Of a stretch of DNA of 38,767 nt, positions 1-8,127 are shown in pieces (position 1 is the stretch's first letter; every line of letters begins with the position of its first letter). The stretch is from assembly GCA_030430625.1 (NCBI GenBank), contig JAUIKL010000013.1:1-38767 (forward strand), read 5' to 3'. Made by a program: the position numbers and the translations under genes. This stretch comes from Gemmatimonadota bacterium (GTDB taxonomy: Bacteria > Gemmatimonadota > Gemmatimonadetes > Longimicrobiales > Gaopeijiaceae). The notes below the pieces were generated by a model. The model saw only the letters and a list, made by a program, of their open reading frames with translations. It ran no database searches and was not told where the DNA came from.

Positions 1-776
1 CAGACCCGCCCACCTTCGTTCCGGGCGTGCTCGATCGTCCGCGCAGCGTCCGGGGACACCTCGTACCACTCGGAGTGCATGCGATGGTCGGCGGGGTCGT
101 CGACCTCCACGGGTCGGAAGGTGCCGATCCCGACGTGCAGCGTGACCCGCGCGATCGTTGCACCCCTACGCTCGACCCCGGCCAGGAGCTCCGGGGTGAA
201 GTGCAGCCCCGCGGTGGGCGCGGCCACGGAGCCGTGCCGATCGGCGTAGACCGTCTGGTATCGCTCCCGATCCCCGACCTCGTCGGGGCGGTCGATGTAC
301 GGTGGTAGGGGCATGTGCCCATGCGCTTCCAGCGCCTCTTCGACGGAGGTGGCACTCCGGACGCGGACCCGTCGACCTCCGCCGGGCACGATGTCGAGCA
401 CGTCGATCTCGAGGTCGGCTCCGATCTGCACGACGGCACCCGGCTTCACCTTGCTGCCCGGGCGAACGAGGGCCTCCCAGACGTCGTCGGCATCCCCACT
501 TCGCCGGAGGAGCAGCACCTCGACCGCGGCTCCCGTCGACTTCCGACCGAGCAGGCGCGCGGGGAGCACCCGGCTGTCGTTCACCACGACGACATCGCCG
601 GGTTCGATCCACTCTTCGATCTCACGGAAGACGCGGTGCTCGAAGGGGTCCTCGGGAGGCACGACCAGGAGCCGGCTCTCGTCCCGTCGGTCCGCGGGGT
701 ACCGCGCGATCCGGTCCGGCGGAAGCTCGTAGTCGTAGTCGGAGACCCGCGCGCCGGGAGGCGTCGAGCGGGTCAG
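1..776 (-). CDS. queA: QueA, S-adenosylmethionine:tRNA ribosyltransferase-isomerase (3' end outside window)
   Basis: QueA transfers and isomerises the ribosyl group of S-adenosylmethionine onto preQ1-modified tRNA to make epoxyqueuosine, in the cytoplasm. The minus-strand frame reads VSDYDYELPPDRIARYPA near the N-terminus, then VVNDSRVLPARL, VAAPTAGLHFTPELL, HVGIGTFRPVEV and MHSEWYEV, all QueA hallmarks. About 258 codons are visible. The family is roughly 340-360 residues, so the C-terminal quarter lies beyond base 1. No ATG, GTG or TTG lies in frame between the family N-terminus and well inside the upstream gene. The best start is a CTG at 776-774, which overlaps the upstream TGA in a CTGA junction and has an AAGGA-like ribosome site 8 bases before it. 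It is last in the visible yebC-ruvCAB operon. Identity is very secure; the start is inferred. Confidence 0.93.
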   Translation of the reverse strand, partial: MTRSTPPGARVSDYDYELPPDRIARYPADRRDESRLLVVPPEDPFEHRVFREIEEWIEPGDVVVVNDSRVLPARLLGRKSTGAAVEVLLLRRSGDADDVWEALVRPGSKVKPGAVVQIGADLEIDVLDIVPGGGRRVRVRSATSVEEALEAHGHMPLPPYIDRPDEVGDRERYQTVYADRHGSVAAPTAGLHFTPELLAGVERRGATIARVTLHVGIGTFRPVEVDDPADHRMHSEWYEVSPDAARTIEHARNEGGRV

Positions 777-1369
777 CGCGCCCGTCCTTCGGTGGTCGCC
801 GGGTCGAGTGCGGTCAGGCCCGAGACGCCCTCCTCCACTCGCCAACGCCGCGTCGTCTCGACCGTCGGACAGCACTGCGGGTCATCGGGGCCGTGCTCGG
901 TCAGGTGGAGTTCGACCGTCGAACCGTCGAGGGTCGCGGCGCGCATTCTCACTCGGTCTCCCAAGGGTGAGGTGGCCTGCCAGGTCCACCGACCGGCGTC
1001 CCTGGGGCCGTCCCGATCGAAGGAGAAGAGCGTCAGCTCGTAGAACATTCCGCTACCACCCCCGCTCCCGTACGTGACGACGACCGCGTCCTCGTCTCCG
1101 TCCTCGTCCACGTCGTATCGAAGGACCCAGTCGGTGAGGCCGACCGTCCACACGACGCTTCCCCCCTCCGTGACTTCGCCCCTTCCCTCTTCGAGCCCGA
1201 CGACCGCAGAGTCGAACGCCGGCACGACCAGCTCGGCGGACTCGAGCGGGGGCGCTTCCGGGGGCTCGCCGAAGCAGCCAGCGGAGACAGCCAGCAGAAC
1301 CGCGACACCGGCGCTCGGACCGATCCCGACTCTCGGACCGACCCCGGTCCGGCTACGGCGGCGCATCAC
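773..1369 (-). CDS. Small secreted lipoprotein of unknown function
   Basis: A 198-residue protein with a basic N-terminus, a hydrophobic stretch and a lipobox-like SAGC around Cys32, so probably a lipoprotein anchored outside the cytoplasmic membrane. The lipobox is imperfect because Ser sits at -3. The mature part has an acidic segment ([14 protein letters not shown]) followed by Gly/Ser, and a [17 protein letters not shown] motif near the C-terminus. A CCP-containing C-terminal motif of this kind occurs in some LppP/LprE-like lipoproteins, but I do not assign the family. Its ATG overlaps the ruvB TGA (ATGA) and its TGA overlaps the queA start, so it is translationally coupled to housekeeping genes although nothing suggests it works with them. 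Confidence 0.8.
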   Translation of the reverse strand: MMRRRSRTGVGPRVGIGPSAGVAVLLAVSAGCFGEPPEAPPLESAELVVPAFDSAVVGLEEGRGEVTEGGSVVWTVGLTDWVLRYDVDEDGDEDAVVVTYGSGGGSGMFYELTLFSFDRDGPRDAGRWTWQATSPLGDRVRMRAATLDGSTVELHLTEHGPDDPQCCPTVETTRRWRVEEGVSGLTALDPATTEGRAR

Positions 1370-2418
1370 CCCTCGTCGTTGAAGAGAGATCCCTGGGGCG
1401 GGGACGGCGAACCCGCCTCCGGAAGCTCGTATCCGAAGTGTCGGTACGCCCGAGGCGTCGCGACCCGCCCCTGGGGGGTCCGTTGGAGAAAGCCCTCCAT
1501 GATCAGGAAGGGCTCGTAGACCTCCTCGAGCGTCGTCGAGTCCTCCCCCATGGCCACCGCCAACGAGTTGAGCCCAACCGGGCCGCCCCCGAACTTCTCG
1601 ATCAGCGTGCGCAGCACCTGGCCATCCATCCGGTCGAGGCCGAAATCGTCGACTTCGTGCAGGGTGAGCGCAGCCACCGCGACCTCGGCGTCGATGTGTC
1701 CGTCGGCCCGGACCTGGGCGTAGTCGCGGACGCGTCTCAAGAGGCGATTGGCCACCCGGGGTGTGCCACGGGAGCGCTTGGCGATCTCCGTCGCACCGTG
1801 CTCGTCGGCCTCGATTCCGAGGATGTCTGCACTGCGGCGCACGATCGTGATCAACTCGTCGGGCGGGTAGTAGTTCATCCGCTGGACGATTCCGAAGCGC
1901 GCGCGCATCGGCCCGGTCAGAGAGCCGAAACGGGTCGTCGCGCCGACGAGCGTGAAGCGCTCGATCTTCATCGTCATCGTCTGGGCCTTCGGGCCGTCCG
2001 AGAGTCGGATGTCGACCTGCCAGTCCTCCATGGCCGGATAGAGGAACTCCTCGATGATCGGCCGGAGGCGGTGAATCTCGTCGATGAAGAGGATGTCACC
2101 TTCGCGCTGGTTGGTGAGGATCCCGACGAGATCGGCCGGCTTTTCGAGCACCGGACCGGATGTCGTCTTGATGTTCACCCCCATCTCGCGCGCCAGGAGG
2201 CTGGCCAGTGTCGTCTTTCCGAGTCCGGGCGGACCGTGGAAGAGAACGTGGTCCAGGGGCTCCTTTCGGCCCATCGCGGCCTCGATGGCGATCGAGAGCG
2301 CCTCGCGCACCTTCGCCTGCCCGATAAACTCCGCCAGCCTCGACGGACGAAGAGACGGCTCGACGTGCGCGTCGTCGTCCAGCGATTCCGGGGTCGTGAT
2401 CTCGGTTCGATCGGACAT
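1366..2418 (-). CDS. ruvB: RuvB, Holliday junction branch-migration helicase
   Basis: RuvB is the hexameric AAA+ motor that, with RuvA, drives branch migration of Holliday junctions in recombination and repair. The 350-residue product has the usual family length. It shows Walker [10 protein letters not shown] at residues 62-70, Walker [10 protein letters not shown], the sensor segment [20 protein letters not shown], and the C-terminal winged-helix region with the typical [11 protein letters not shown] and [16 protein letters not shown] sequences. The ATG at 2418 lies a few bases downstream of the ruvA stop, and the gene overlaps the next lipoprotein gene by four bases. No key residue appears to be missing. 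Confidence 0.98.
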   Translation of the reverse strand: MSDRTEITTPESLDDDAHVEPSLRPSRLAEFIGQAKVREALSIAIEAAMGRKEPLDHVLFHGPPGLGKTTLASLLAREMGVNIKTTSGPVLEKPADLVGILTNQREGDILFIDEIHRLRPIIEEFLYPAMEDWQVDIRLSDGPKAQTMTMKIERFTLVGATTRFGSLTGPMRARFGIVQRMNYYPPDELITIVRRSADILGIEADEHGATEIAKRSRGTPRVANRLLRRVRDYAQVRADGHIDAEVAVAALTLHEVDDFGLDRMDGQVLRTLIEKFGGGPVGLNSLAVAMGEDSTTLEEVYEPFLIMEGFLQRTPQGRVATPRAYRHFGYELPEAGSPSPPQGSLFNDEG

Positions 2419-2425
2419 CCGTCCC

Positions 2426-3007
2426 CTACCCCGCCAGAGCCTTACGGATCAGCTCTTCGCTGCTCTCGGGCGTCCCTTTCTCGAGCACGTCGCGGACGGC
2501 CTGGTCGGCCTCGCCGAACGAGTAGCCGAGCGCCACGAGCGCCTGCACCGCCTCCTGCGCCGCACCGCCGGTGCCCGGTGCGGACGGGGTCACGATGGCC
2601 AGGTCCGCGACCTTGTCCGCCAGGTCGAGTGCGATCTTCTCGGCCTTCTTCCGCCCGATCCCGCTGACCTGCTGCAGCGCGGTCGTGTCCTTCTCGACGA
2701 GCGCCCGCGCCAGCCGTTCGGCGCTGTAGGTCGACATCATGGCCAGGGCGAGCTTGGCACCGACACCGGATGCCGTGAGAAGGCGCTGAAAAAGGGTCCT
2801 CTCGTGCCCGTCGACGAAGCCGTAGAGCGCGACGGAGCTTTCGGTCACGACCTGCACCGTTCGTATCTCGACCACGCCACCGGGTTGGGGCATGCGCTGC
2901 AGGACGGTGATCGGCACCTCGACCTCGTAGACCACGCCACCACTCGTCTCCAACTCGATCCGGTCGCCCTCCCGAGCGAGGACCGTGCCCTGTAGCCGTG
3001 AAATCAC
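2426..3007 (-). CDS. ruvA: RuvA, Holliday junction DNA-binding subunit
   Basis: RuvA binds four-way junctions as a tetramer and recruits RuvB. The protein begins [10 protein letters not shown], matching the family start, and continues through the OB-fold into a helix-hairpin-helix pair ([14 protein letters not shown] and [16 protein letters not shown]) and a C-terminal RuvB-binding domain ([18 protein letters not shown]). I chose the GTG at 3007-3005, which overlaps the ruvC TGA in a GTGA junction and gives 193-194 residues, the normal size. A TTG 24 bases further upstream would add an eight-residue non-conserved extension. It lies between ruvC and ruvB in the same operon. Confidence 0.96.
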   Translation of the reverse strand: MISRLQGTVLAREGDRIELETSGGVVYEVEVPITVLQRMPQPGGVVEIRTVQVVTESSVALYGFVDGHERTLFQRLLTASGVGAKLALAMMSTYSAERLARALVEKDTTALQQVSGIGRKKAEKIALDLADKVADLAIVTPSAPGTGGAAQEAVQALVALGYSFGEADQAVRDVLEKGTPESSEELIRKALAG

Positions 3008-3486
3008 CGGGGGAACGCCCCCATCAGGCAATGACAGAGAGCGGCCGCCACCCCGTCCGCCGCGTCGGCAGGTGTAGGGACTTCCTTCAGTCGAAGTTGC
3101 TGCTGAACCATGAAGCCGACCTGTTCCTTCGTGGCGTTCCCGTGTCCGACGACCGCGCTCTTGATCTGTCGGGGCGCGTACTCGGCAATGATAAGGTCGT
3201 GGTGCGCGGCGGCCAGAAGAATGGCGCCCCGAGCATGACCGAGCTTGAGTGCGCTCTGCGCGTTCTTCCCGTGGAAGACCGCCTCGACCGACACGGCTGC
3301 GGGCCGGTGTCGTTCGATCAGGGAGACGACCGCGTCATAGATCTCTCTGATCCTGTGCGCCAGCTCGGTCTTCGGACTCGTGCGCACGACACCACACTCT
3401 ACCAGTGTCACACGACCGTCGACCGCGCGTGACACGACGCCGTATCCGGTGGCAGCGGTGCCGGGGTCGATCCCCAGGACGAGCGT
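3004..3486 (-). CDS. ruvC: RuvC, Holliday junction resolvase (non-canonical start codon)
   Basis: RuvC is the dimeric endonuclease that nicks Holliday junctions symmetrically after RuvAB migration. The frame encodes LVLGIDPGTAATGYGVV at the N-terminus, VEAVFHGKNAQSALKLGHARG in the middle and ADAADGVAAALCH near the end, which supplies the four acidic catalytic residues (Asp of GIDPG, Glu of VEAVF, two Asp of ADAAD). The first in-frame canonical start (GTG near 3435) would remove GIDPG. Upstream the frame is open back to the yebC TGA at 3547 with no ATG, GTG or TTG. Candidates are ACG at 3486 (giving MLVLGIDPG, the best family match and used here), CTG at 3477, or ACG at 3513, which has a GGGAG ribosome site seven bases before it. 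Identity is certain; the start is unresolved. Confidence 0.9.
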   Translation of the reverse strand, partial: TLVLGIDPGTAATGYGVVSRAVDGRVTLVECGVVRTSPKTELAHRIREIYDAVVSLIERHRPAAVSVEAVFHGKNAQSALKLGHARGAILLAAAHHDLIIAEYAPRQIKSAVVGHGNATKEQVGFMVQQQLRLKEVPTPADAADGVAAALCHCLMGAFPR

Positions 3487-3546
3487 GCCCTGCGGCGCAC
3501 CGTCGTCAGCCGTCGGACTGCTCCCGGTCGGAACGGACGAGGCGCG

Positions 3547-4293
3547 TCACATCGACTCCGCGAGGACCGCCTCGTCGATATCGCCGTTGGAGTGGACCTT
3601 CTGGACGTCGTCGAGCTCGTCCAGGTAGTCCATCAGCTTGATCAGCTTCTCTGCATCCTTCCCCTCGACCGCCACCTCGTTCTTGGCGATTCGGGTCAGC
3701 TCCGTCGACGAAGACTCGATACCCGCTTCCTTGAGGGCGTCCTGAACCGACGCGAAGTCACCGGGGTCGGTGGTGATGACGAACTCCTCCCCGTCACCGA
3801 CAACGTCCTCCGCACCCGCGTCGATAGCCGCCTCGAAGACCTCCTCCTCGGTGTGCTTCGACGCGTCGACCACGATCTGCCCCTTTCGGTCGAACTGCCA
3901 CGCCACGGACCCGTCGGTTCCGAGGCTCCCGTCGTGCTTGGACAGCGCGTGTCGAACATCCGCCACCGTACGGTTGGTGTTGTCCGTCAGGCACTCGATG
4001 AAGAGGGCGACCCCACCCGGGCCGTAGCCCTCGTACGTGATCTCCTGATAGTCGACACCCTCGAGCTCACCCGTCCCCTTCTTGATGGCGCGCTCGATGT
4101 TCTCCTGCGGCATCGAGTTGCTCTTGGCGGTATCCACGGCGAGCCGCAGGCGTGCGTTGAATTCGACGCTGCCTCCGCCCTCTTTGGCCGCCACCGTGAT
4201 TTCACGGATCAGCTTGGTGAAGAGAGCTCCGCGCTTCGCGTCGTTGACGCCCTTCTTCCGTTTGATCTTCGACCACTTGTTATGGCCTGCCAC
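3547..4293 (-). CDS. yebC: YebC/TACO1-family protein
   Basis: YebC-family proteins are ribosome-associated factors. Recent work links some members to relief of ribosome stalling, and older work describes DNA-binding regulators. The N-terminus MAGHNKWSKIKRKKG and the segments KLIREITVAAKEGGG, NARLRLAVDTAKSNSMP, YEGYGPGGVALFIE and LTDNTNRTVADVRHALSKH are diagnostic. GTG at 4293 is preferred because it restores the canonical MAGHNKW start and has a GGAGGGG ribosome site eight bases before it. The GTG nine bases upstream sits directly on that site. The product is 248 residues, normal for the family. It is the first gene of the yebC-ruvCAB-queA operon, and its TGA is in the same frame as ruvC. Confidence 0.96.
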   Translation of the reverse strand: MAGHNKWSKIKRKKGVNDAKRGALFTKLIREITVAAKEGGGSVEFNARLRLAVDTAKSNSMPQENIERAIKKGTGELEGVDYQEITYEGYGPGGVALFIECLTDNTNRTVADVRHALSKHDGSLGTDGSVAWQFDRKGQIVVDASKHTEEEVFEAAIDAGAEDVVGDGEEFVITTDPGDFASVQDALKEAGIESSSTELTRIAKNEVAVEGKDAEKLIKLMDYLDELDDVQKVHSNGDIDEAVLAESM

Positions 4294-4503
4294 GAAACAC
4301 ACCCCTCCATGGACGCGCTGGATCGGCGCTCAAGGTACCGGCGCGGGTGGCGGTTGATCAATCGGGCCCGCGAATTCCGTCGCGTCATTGTTCTTGCTCG
4401 CGCGGAGGGGGATCTATAGGGTGGAATAGGCCCCCAGAAAGTCCCCGTGTGCGCCGAGAATCGAACGAAAACCCTGGGTCGGCGAGAGGGACGGAGGAAT
4501 CAT

Positions 4504-4899
4504 ATGAACAAGCGTCCGTTCAACGGATTTACGCTCATCGAGTTGCTGATCGTCGTCGTCGTGATCGGCATTCTGGCCACCATCGCCATTCCGAAGTTCT
4601 CGGCGATGAGAACCAAGTCGTACATCGCCACGGTGACGTCCGACCTGAAGAACATGGCCAGCCAGCAAGAGGTCTACCTCAGCAACGAGTATTCCTACGC
4701 CGGTGACGTCGCCGACCTCGACATCACCCTCAGCGACGCGGTGACCATCTCGATCAACCAGTCCTCCGGTACAGGGTGGGCCGCCACCGGGACCCACACC
4801 GGACTCGCCGGGCAGATGTGCGGGATCTACTACGGGAGTGGAACCGCCGCTGGAGCGACACCGGCCACTGCGTCGGGCACCGTGGCCTGCCAGAACTGA
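4504..4899 (+). CDS. Type IV pilin-like protein (prepilin)
   Basis: The 131-residue product starts MNKRPFNGFTLIELLIVVVV, a classic class III signal. Prepilin peptidase would cut after Gly8, leaving N-methylated Phe1 and the conserved Glu5, and the hydrophobic helix forms the pilus core. The globular part has two cysteines (MCGIYYGSG and the C-terminal CQN), positioned like the disulfide loop of type IV pilins. The ATG at 4504 follows a GGAGGAATC ribosome site and is preferred over an upstream in-frame start that would bury the leader. No other pilus assembly gene is in the window, so this is an isolated structural gene. It could be a major pilin or a type II secretion pseudopilin; the length and disulfide favour a pilin. 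Confidence 0.92.
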   Translation: MNKRPFNGFTLIELLIVVVVIGILATIAIPKFSAMRTKSYIATVTSDLKNMASQQEVYLSNEYSYAGDVADLDITLSDAVTISINQSSGTGWAATGTHTGLAGQMCGIYYGSGTAAGATPATASGTVACQN

Positions 4900-4930
4900 T
4901 GCGGCGCAGGCGGGTCTGTCAGCCGATCCG

Positions 4931-6223
4931 CTAGAAGAAGCGGCCGCCCCCGCCGCCGAATCCGGACGCGTTGTTGAACCGGTTGTTCACGACGTTGTTG
5001 AAGATCGACCCGAACTGGAACGAGAAGCCGACGGACACTCCGTAGTTGAAGTCCGTCCCCTGCTGCTGGAGTTGCAGCAGGGACTCCTCATCCGTCGCGC
5101 CTTCGGCCGACAGGTAAATCTGGTCCTGGACCCAACCGACGTTGGCGCGGGCATTCACACTCAGCCCGCGCGCGATCCGGATGTCGATATCACCGCGCAG
5201 CGAGATGTTGTAGAGGTCCGTGTCGTGGAGGAAGTGTGACCCCGACAGGGTGACACCGGCATCTCCCCACGTCTGGCGTTGAGAGAGCTCGATCTCGAGC
5301 GCCTGCTCGAAGCGGGTCTCCGACATCTGCTCGAAGACCGTCTCCTCGATGTAGTCCCGGTACGCAGGCCCGATCTTGTAGAAGAAGGTGAACGAGCGAC
5401 GCGTCGCCTCCTCGTACGGGAAGACGCTGAACTCGAGGGCCGGTGTGGCCTCCATTCGGAAGTTCTGGTTGAACCGGGTCTGGCGTCCCACCTCGGCCTG
5501 CAGCCCGACCGACCAGTGTGTTGCGAACGAGTACACGACCAGCGGGTTGAAGCCGAAGTCGGTGCGTGTGTCCCGGAACGTACCGTCGTCGAGCTCGAAC
5601 GTCTGCCGACTGAAGTTGACGTTCGAGTTGAAGCGAACCTTCCACGTATCGGTGACGCGAGAGGCGTTGAAGCCACCGAAGAGACGCTCGGTCTTCCGCG
5701 TCGTCTCACCGTCGAGGTTGCCGTTTCCGTTGAAGCGGAAGACCCAGAGGTTCCAGGGGTCGTCGACCTCTTCGGCGGACACGATCCGCTGTGCGCCGGC
5801 CCCCAGGCCGGTCCCCGCCAACGTAGCGAGTCCCCGATAGCCGAACTCGTTGGCGAAGCGCGCGATCCCGATCCCGAGGGCGAAGGCGATTCCGTCGAGA
5901 CGTTCCCGTTCCGTGTCGGTCGGCAACGCCTGATAACGCATCACGTCCTGGTACCCCTCCGCCCCACCCCGACCGATGAAGTCGATCTGGTACTCGCGCC
6001 CACCCGCACCCGTCTGGGTGCTGGCCATGATCACATGGATGTCCGAGCGGGTCTGGTCGTTGACCCAGTTCACCCAGTCGATCTCGGTGCGGTAGTACGT
6101 GTTGTTGCAGTCCCGACCGTCGCAGTCGAAGAAAATGCTCGGCTGTGAGGCGCCGCCGTCTTGCGCGGACGTCGGGGCGGCCATCACCGCGAATGCGAGC
6201 AGAGCGAAGACAAATCGGGACAT
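4931..6223 (-). CDS. Outer-membrane beta-barrel protein with conserved N-terminal domain, function unknown
   Basis: A 430-residue secreted protein. The ATG at 6223 gives MSRFVFALLAFAVMAAPTSAQ, a clean Sec signal peptide with an AxA-like cleavage site near residue 21. The mature N-terminus carries FFDCDGRDCNNTYYRTEIDW and then WVNDQTRSDIHVIMASTQTG, a pattern I associate with a widespread uncharacterised family in Bacteroidota and Gemmatimonadota. The second half consists of alternating polar/aromatic strands (KVRFNSNVNFSRQTFEL, WSVGLQAEVGRQTRF, SFTFFYKIGPAYRDY) typical of an outer-membrane barrel. The protein ends GGGGGRFF, and a terminal Phe is the usual BAM insertion signal. It stands alone, convergent with the pilin gene. 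Barrel topology is inferred. Confidence 0.85.
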   Translation of the reverse strand: MSRFVFALLAFAVMAAPTSAQDGGASQPSIFFDCDGRDCNNTYYRTEIDWVNWVNDQTRSDIHVIMASTQTGAGGREYQIDFIGRGGAEGYQDVMRYQALPTDTERERLDGIAFALGIGIARFANEFGYRGLATLAGTGLGAGAQRIVSAEEVDDPWNLWVFRFNGNGNLDGETTRKTERLFGGFNASRVTDTWKVRFNSNVNFSRQTFELDDGTFRDTRTDFGFNPLVVYSFATHWSVGLQAEVGRQTRFNQNFRMEATPALEFSVFPYEEATRRSFTFFYKIGPAYRDYIEETVFEQMSETRFEQALEIELSQRQTWGDAGVTLSGSHFLHDTDLYNISLRGDIDIRIARGLSVNARANVGWVQDQIYLSAEGATDEESLLQLQQQGTDFNYGVSVGFSFQFGSIFNNVVNNRFNNASGFGGGGGRFF

Positions 6224-6329
6224 CACGGTCACGAAGCGGGCCTCGGGTGCAGGGTCGCGGGTGCGTCTTGGACACGCCCGCGGCCGGTCTGGGGGGTTCA
6301 CAGCCTGGAAAGATAGGCGAAGTGTCGGG

Positions 6330-7970
6330 TCAGCGGGGCGGCCCCGTGTTCAGCGACGGTGCGCGCCGAGCCTCGGTGGCCCGTTCGAGCGCGTACGCGT
6401 ACCCGAGCAGTTCCGCTTCCGTCCAACTGTCACCGATGAAGGCGACCACGAACGGGGTCCCGTCGTCGTAGTAGCTGTACGGCAGGGTCACCGTGGGGAT
6501 GCCGAGGTCGTTGATGATGTTGCTCGGAATCTCGGCCCAGTTGTTCGGCGTGTACTCGGGGCGCTCCGGGTCTTCGACCACCGGACGGTTCGGCTCACCG
6601 GACTGTGGGAAGAAGAGGCCATCGAGGTCGTGTTCTTCGAGCACGGACCGGAAGAGCGCTCGGATCTCGTGACGCCACCCCTGGTAGGCATCGCCCTCCT
6701 CCGTTGCGCTCGGTCTCGTCGGGGGTCTCAACTCACCGTCATTCCCCCGACGCCCGCGCTCGTAGGGGCGCCCGGCCAGCACCTCCCATTCTTCGATCGT
6801 ATTGAACGGGGCATTCGGCCCGAGGCCCTGGAGGTACACGAACATGTCGTACGCGCCCTGCGAGGGAACGCCGGAGCGCTCCTCGTAGAGCGTCCTGAAG
6901 CCACTCCCTTCGAAGGGATCGTCGACCACCTCCGCCCCCAGCGACTCGAGTGCCCGGACCGCGTCGTCGTACTCGGCCTTCGTGATGGGATCCAGCGGGA
7001 GGAAGTCATCGCGCCAGCCTATGCCGACCAGACCGAACCGCTTGCCCTCCAACGACGCACCTTCGAGCGAGGCCGCATAGCCTCCCTCCGGGATGTGGCC
7101 CACGGCGGCGAAGGTCGCGAGGTCTTCGGTCGTCGGACCGGCCAGGACGTCGAGCGCGACGGCGGCGTCGCGCACCGTCCGCGCGATCGGGCCCACCACG
7201 TCGACGTACGTACCACTGAGCGGAACGACCCCTTCGTTCGGCACCAGGGCATACGTCGGCTTGATTCCGACGAGCCCCTGAGCCGAGGACGGGTTCTGGA
7301 TCGACCCACCCGTCTCCGTCCCCAGTCCGAGGACCGCGAAGCTCGCGTTGACGGCCGTCGCCGTTCCACCACTCGACCCGCCCGGCACCTTCTCGACGTC
7401 GTACGGGTTGAGAGTCATGCCCGCCACACTGCTCGTCGTGCGGGTCCCGTGCCCAGCGAAGTCGGGGAGGTTCGTCTTCCCGAGGATGATGGCACCGGCC
7501 TCCCGCAGCCGGGTCACGACCGCCGCGTCGTCATCGGGGATCATGTCGACGCCACCCGTGGCCGCACTGAAGCCCTCCCAACCCGCGGTCGTGACCAGGC
7601 CCCCGTAGTCGATGTTGTCCTTGATGACGACCGGGATCCCGTGTAGCGGGCCGCGGGGGCCACTCCCCGCGTACTCGACGTCCAGTGCCTCGGCCGCGGC
7701 CAGCGCGTCCGGGTTCATCGAGATGAACGCGTTGTAATACCCCTCGTACGTACGGATCCGATCGAGGTAGGCGCGCGTGAGGTCGGCGGCCGTGTAGGCG
7801 CCCACCGCGTACGCCTCGTGGATCTCCGCGACCGTCAGCTCGGTCACATCGATGGACTGGCTCGATACCGGCGCGGGCGCCAGCGCCGCCAGGCCGAGGA
7901 TCGAGGCGAACGCGACCGATCGGGTCAGCGCGAAACGGGGACTGGCGCTCGGCTCCAGGACGCGGCGCAT
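6330..7970 (-). CDS. Exported amidase-signature family hydrolase
   Basis: The enzyme hydrolyses carboxamide or related C-N bonds with the Ser-cisSer-Lys triad of the amidase-signature superfamily. The 546-residue product starts at ATG 7970 with a Sec-type signal peptide of about 37 residues ending VSSQ; a GTG two codons upstream is also possible. Visible catalytic residues are Lys117 (VVIKDN), Ser199 (PGGSSGGTA) and Ser223 (TETGGSIQNP), with the 24-residue Ser-Ser spacing seen in FAAH. The substrate cannot be read from sequence. The signal peptide places it in the periplasm, so scavenging of amides or peptides is more likely than the GatA role. The same-strand gene upstream is another exported amidase. 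Confidence 0.93.
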   Translation of the reverse strand: MRRVLEPSASPRFALTRSVAFASILGLAALAPAPVSSQSIDVTELTVAEIHEAYAVGAYTAADLTRAYLDRIRTYEGYYNAFISMNPDALAAAEALDVEYAGSGPRGPLHGIPVVIKDNIDYGGLVTTAGWEGFSAATGGVDMIPDDDAAVVTRLREAGAIILGKTNLPDFAGHGTRTTSSVAGMTLNPYDVEKVPGGSSGGTATAVNASFAVLGLGTETGGSIQNPSSAQGLVGIKPTYALVPNEGVVPLSGTYVDVVGPIARTVRDAAVALDVLAGPTTEDLATFAAVGHIPEGGYAASLEGASLEGKRFGLVGIGWRDDFLPLDPITKAEYDDAVRALESLGAEVVDDPFEGSGFRTLYEERSGVPSQGAYDMFVYLQGLGPNAPFNTIEEWEVLAGRPYERGRRGNDGELRPPTRPSATEEGDAYQGWRHEIRALFRSVLEEHDLDGLFFPQSGEPNRPVVEDPERPEYTPNNWAEIPSNIINDLGIPTVTLPYSYYDDGTPFVVAFIGDSWTEAELLGYAYALERATEARRAPSLNTGPPR

Positions 7971-8068
7971 CGGCACTCCGGTTGAACGGCGAAATCGTAG
8001 CGGGCGGGACAATAAGCGTCCGACCGGAAGGTGGCGAGACGGCGTCCTTCTCATCACGACACACTGAC

Positions 8069-8103
8069 GTCCGCGGCACCGACCTGGGATCGGCACCGCG
8101 GAC
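8069..8103 (-). terminator. Inverted repeat downstream of the second amidase gene, possible terminator
   Basis: GTCCGCGG at 8069-8076 pairs exactly with CCGCGGAC at 8096-8103, with an inner CCGA/TCGG pairing that tightens the loop. It lies just past the stop of the amidase gene at 8128. There is no clear U-tract on the minus strand, so intrinsic termination is only a possibility. Confidence 0.4.
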
Positions 8104-8127
8104 GCGTGTGAAGGGCCTGCCCCTCTT

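Noticed and set aside
1438-2667. Long open frame opposite ruvB and ruvA
   Set aside because: It is antisense to two certain genes with complete motifs, and the translation is low-complexity Arg/Asp/Gly.
3008-3031. Upstream TTG start for ruvA
   Set aside because: It adds eight residues absent from the family and lies inside ruvC. The GTG overlapping the ruvC stop fits the conserved N-terminus.
4294-4503. Possible sigma-54 or strong sigma-70 promoter ahead of the pilin gene
   Set aside because: A TTGTTC and a TCTATA are present, but their spacing (19 bases) is poor and no TGGC-N-TGC pattern is visible, so I do not annotate a promoter.
6099-7646. Long plus-strand frame opposite the OMP start and the first amidase
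   Set aside because: The amidase on the other strand has a full catalytic triad; this frame shows only shadow composition.
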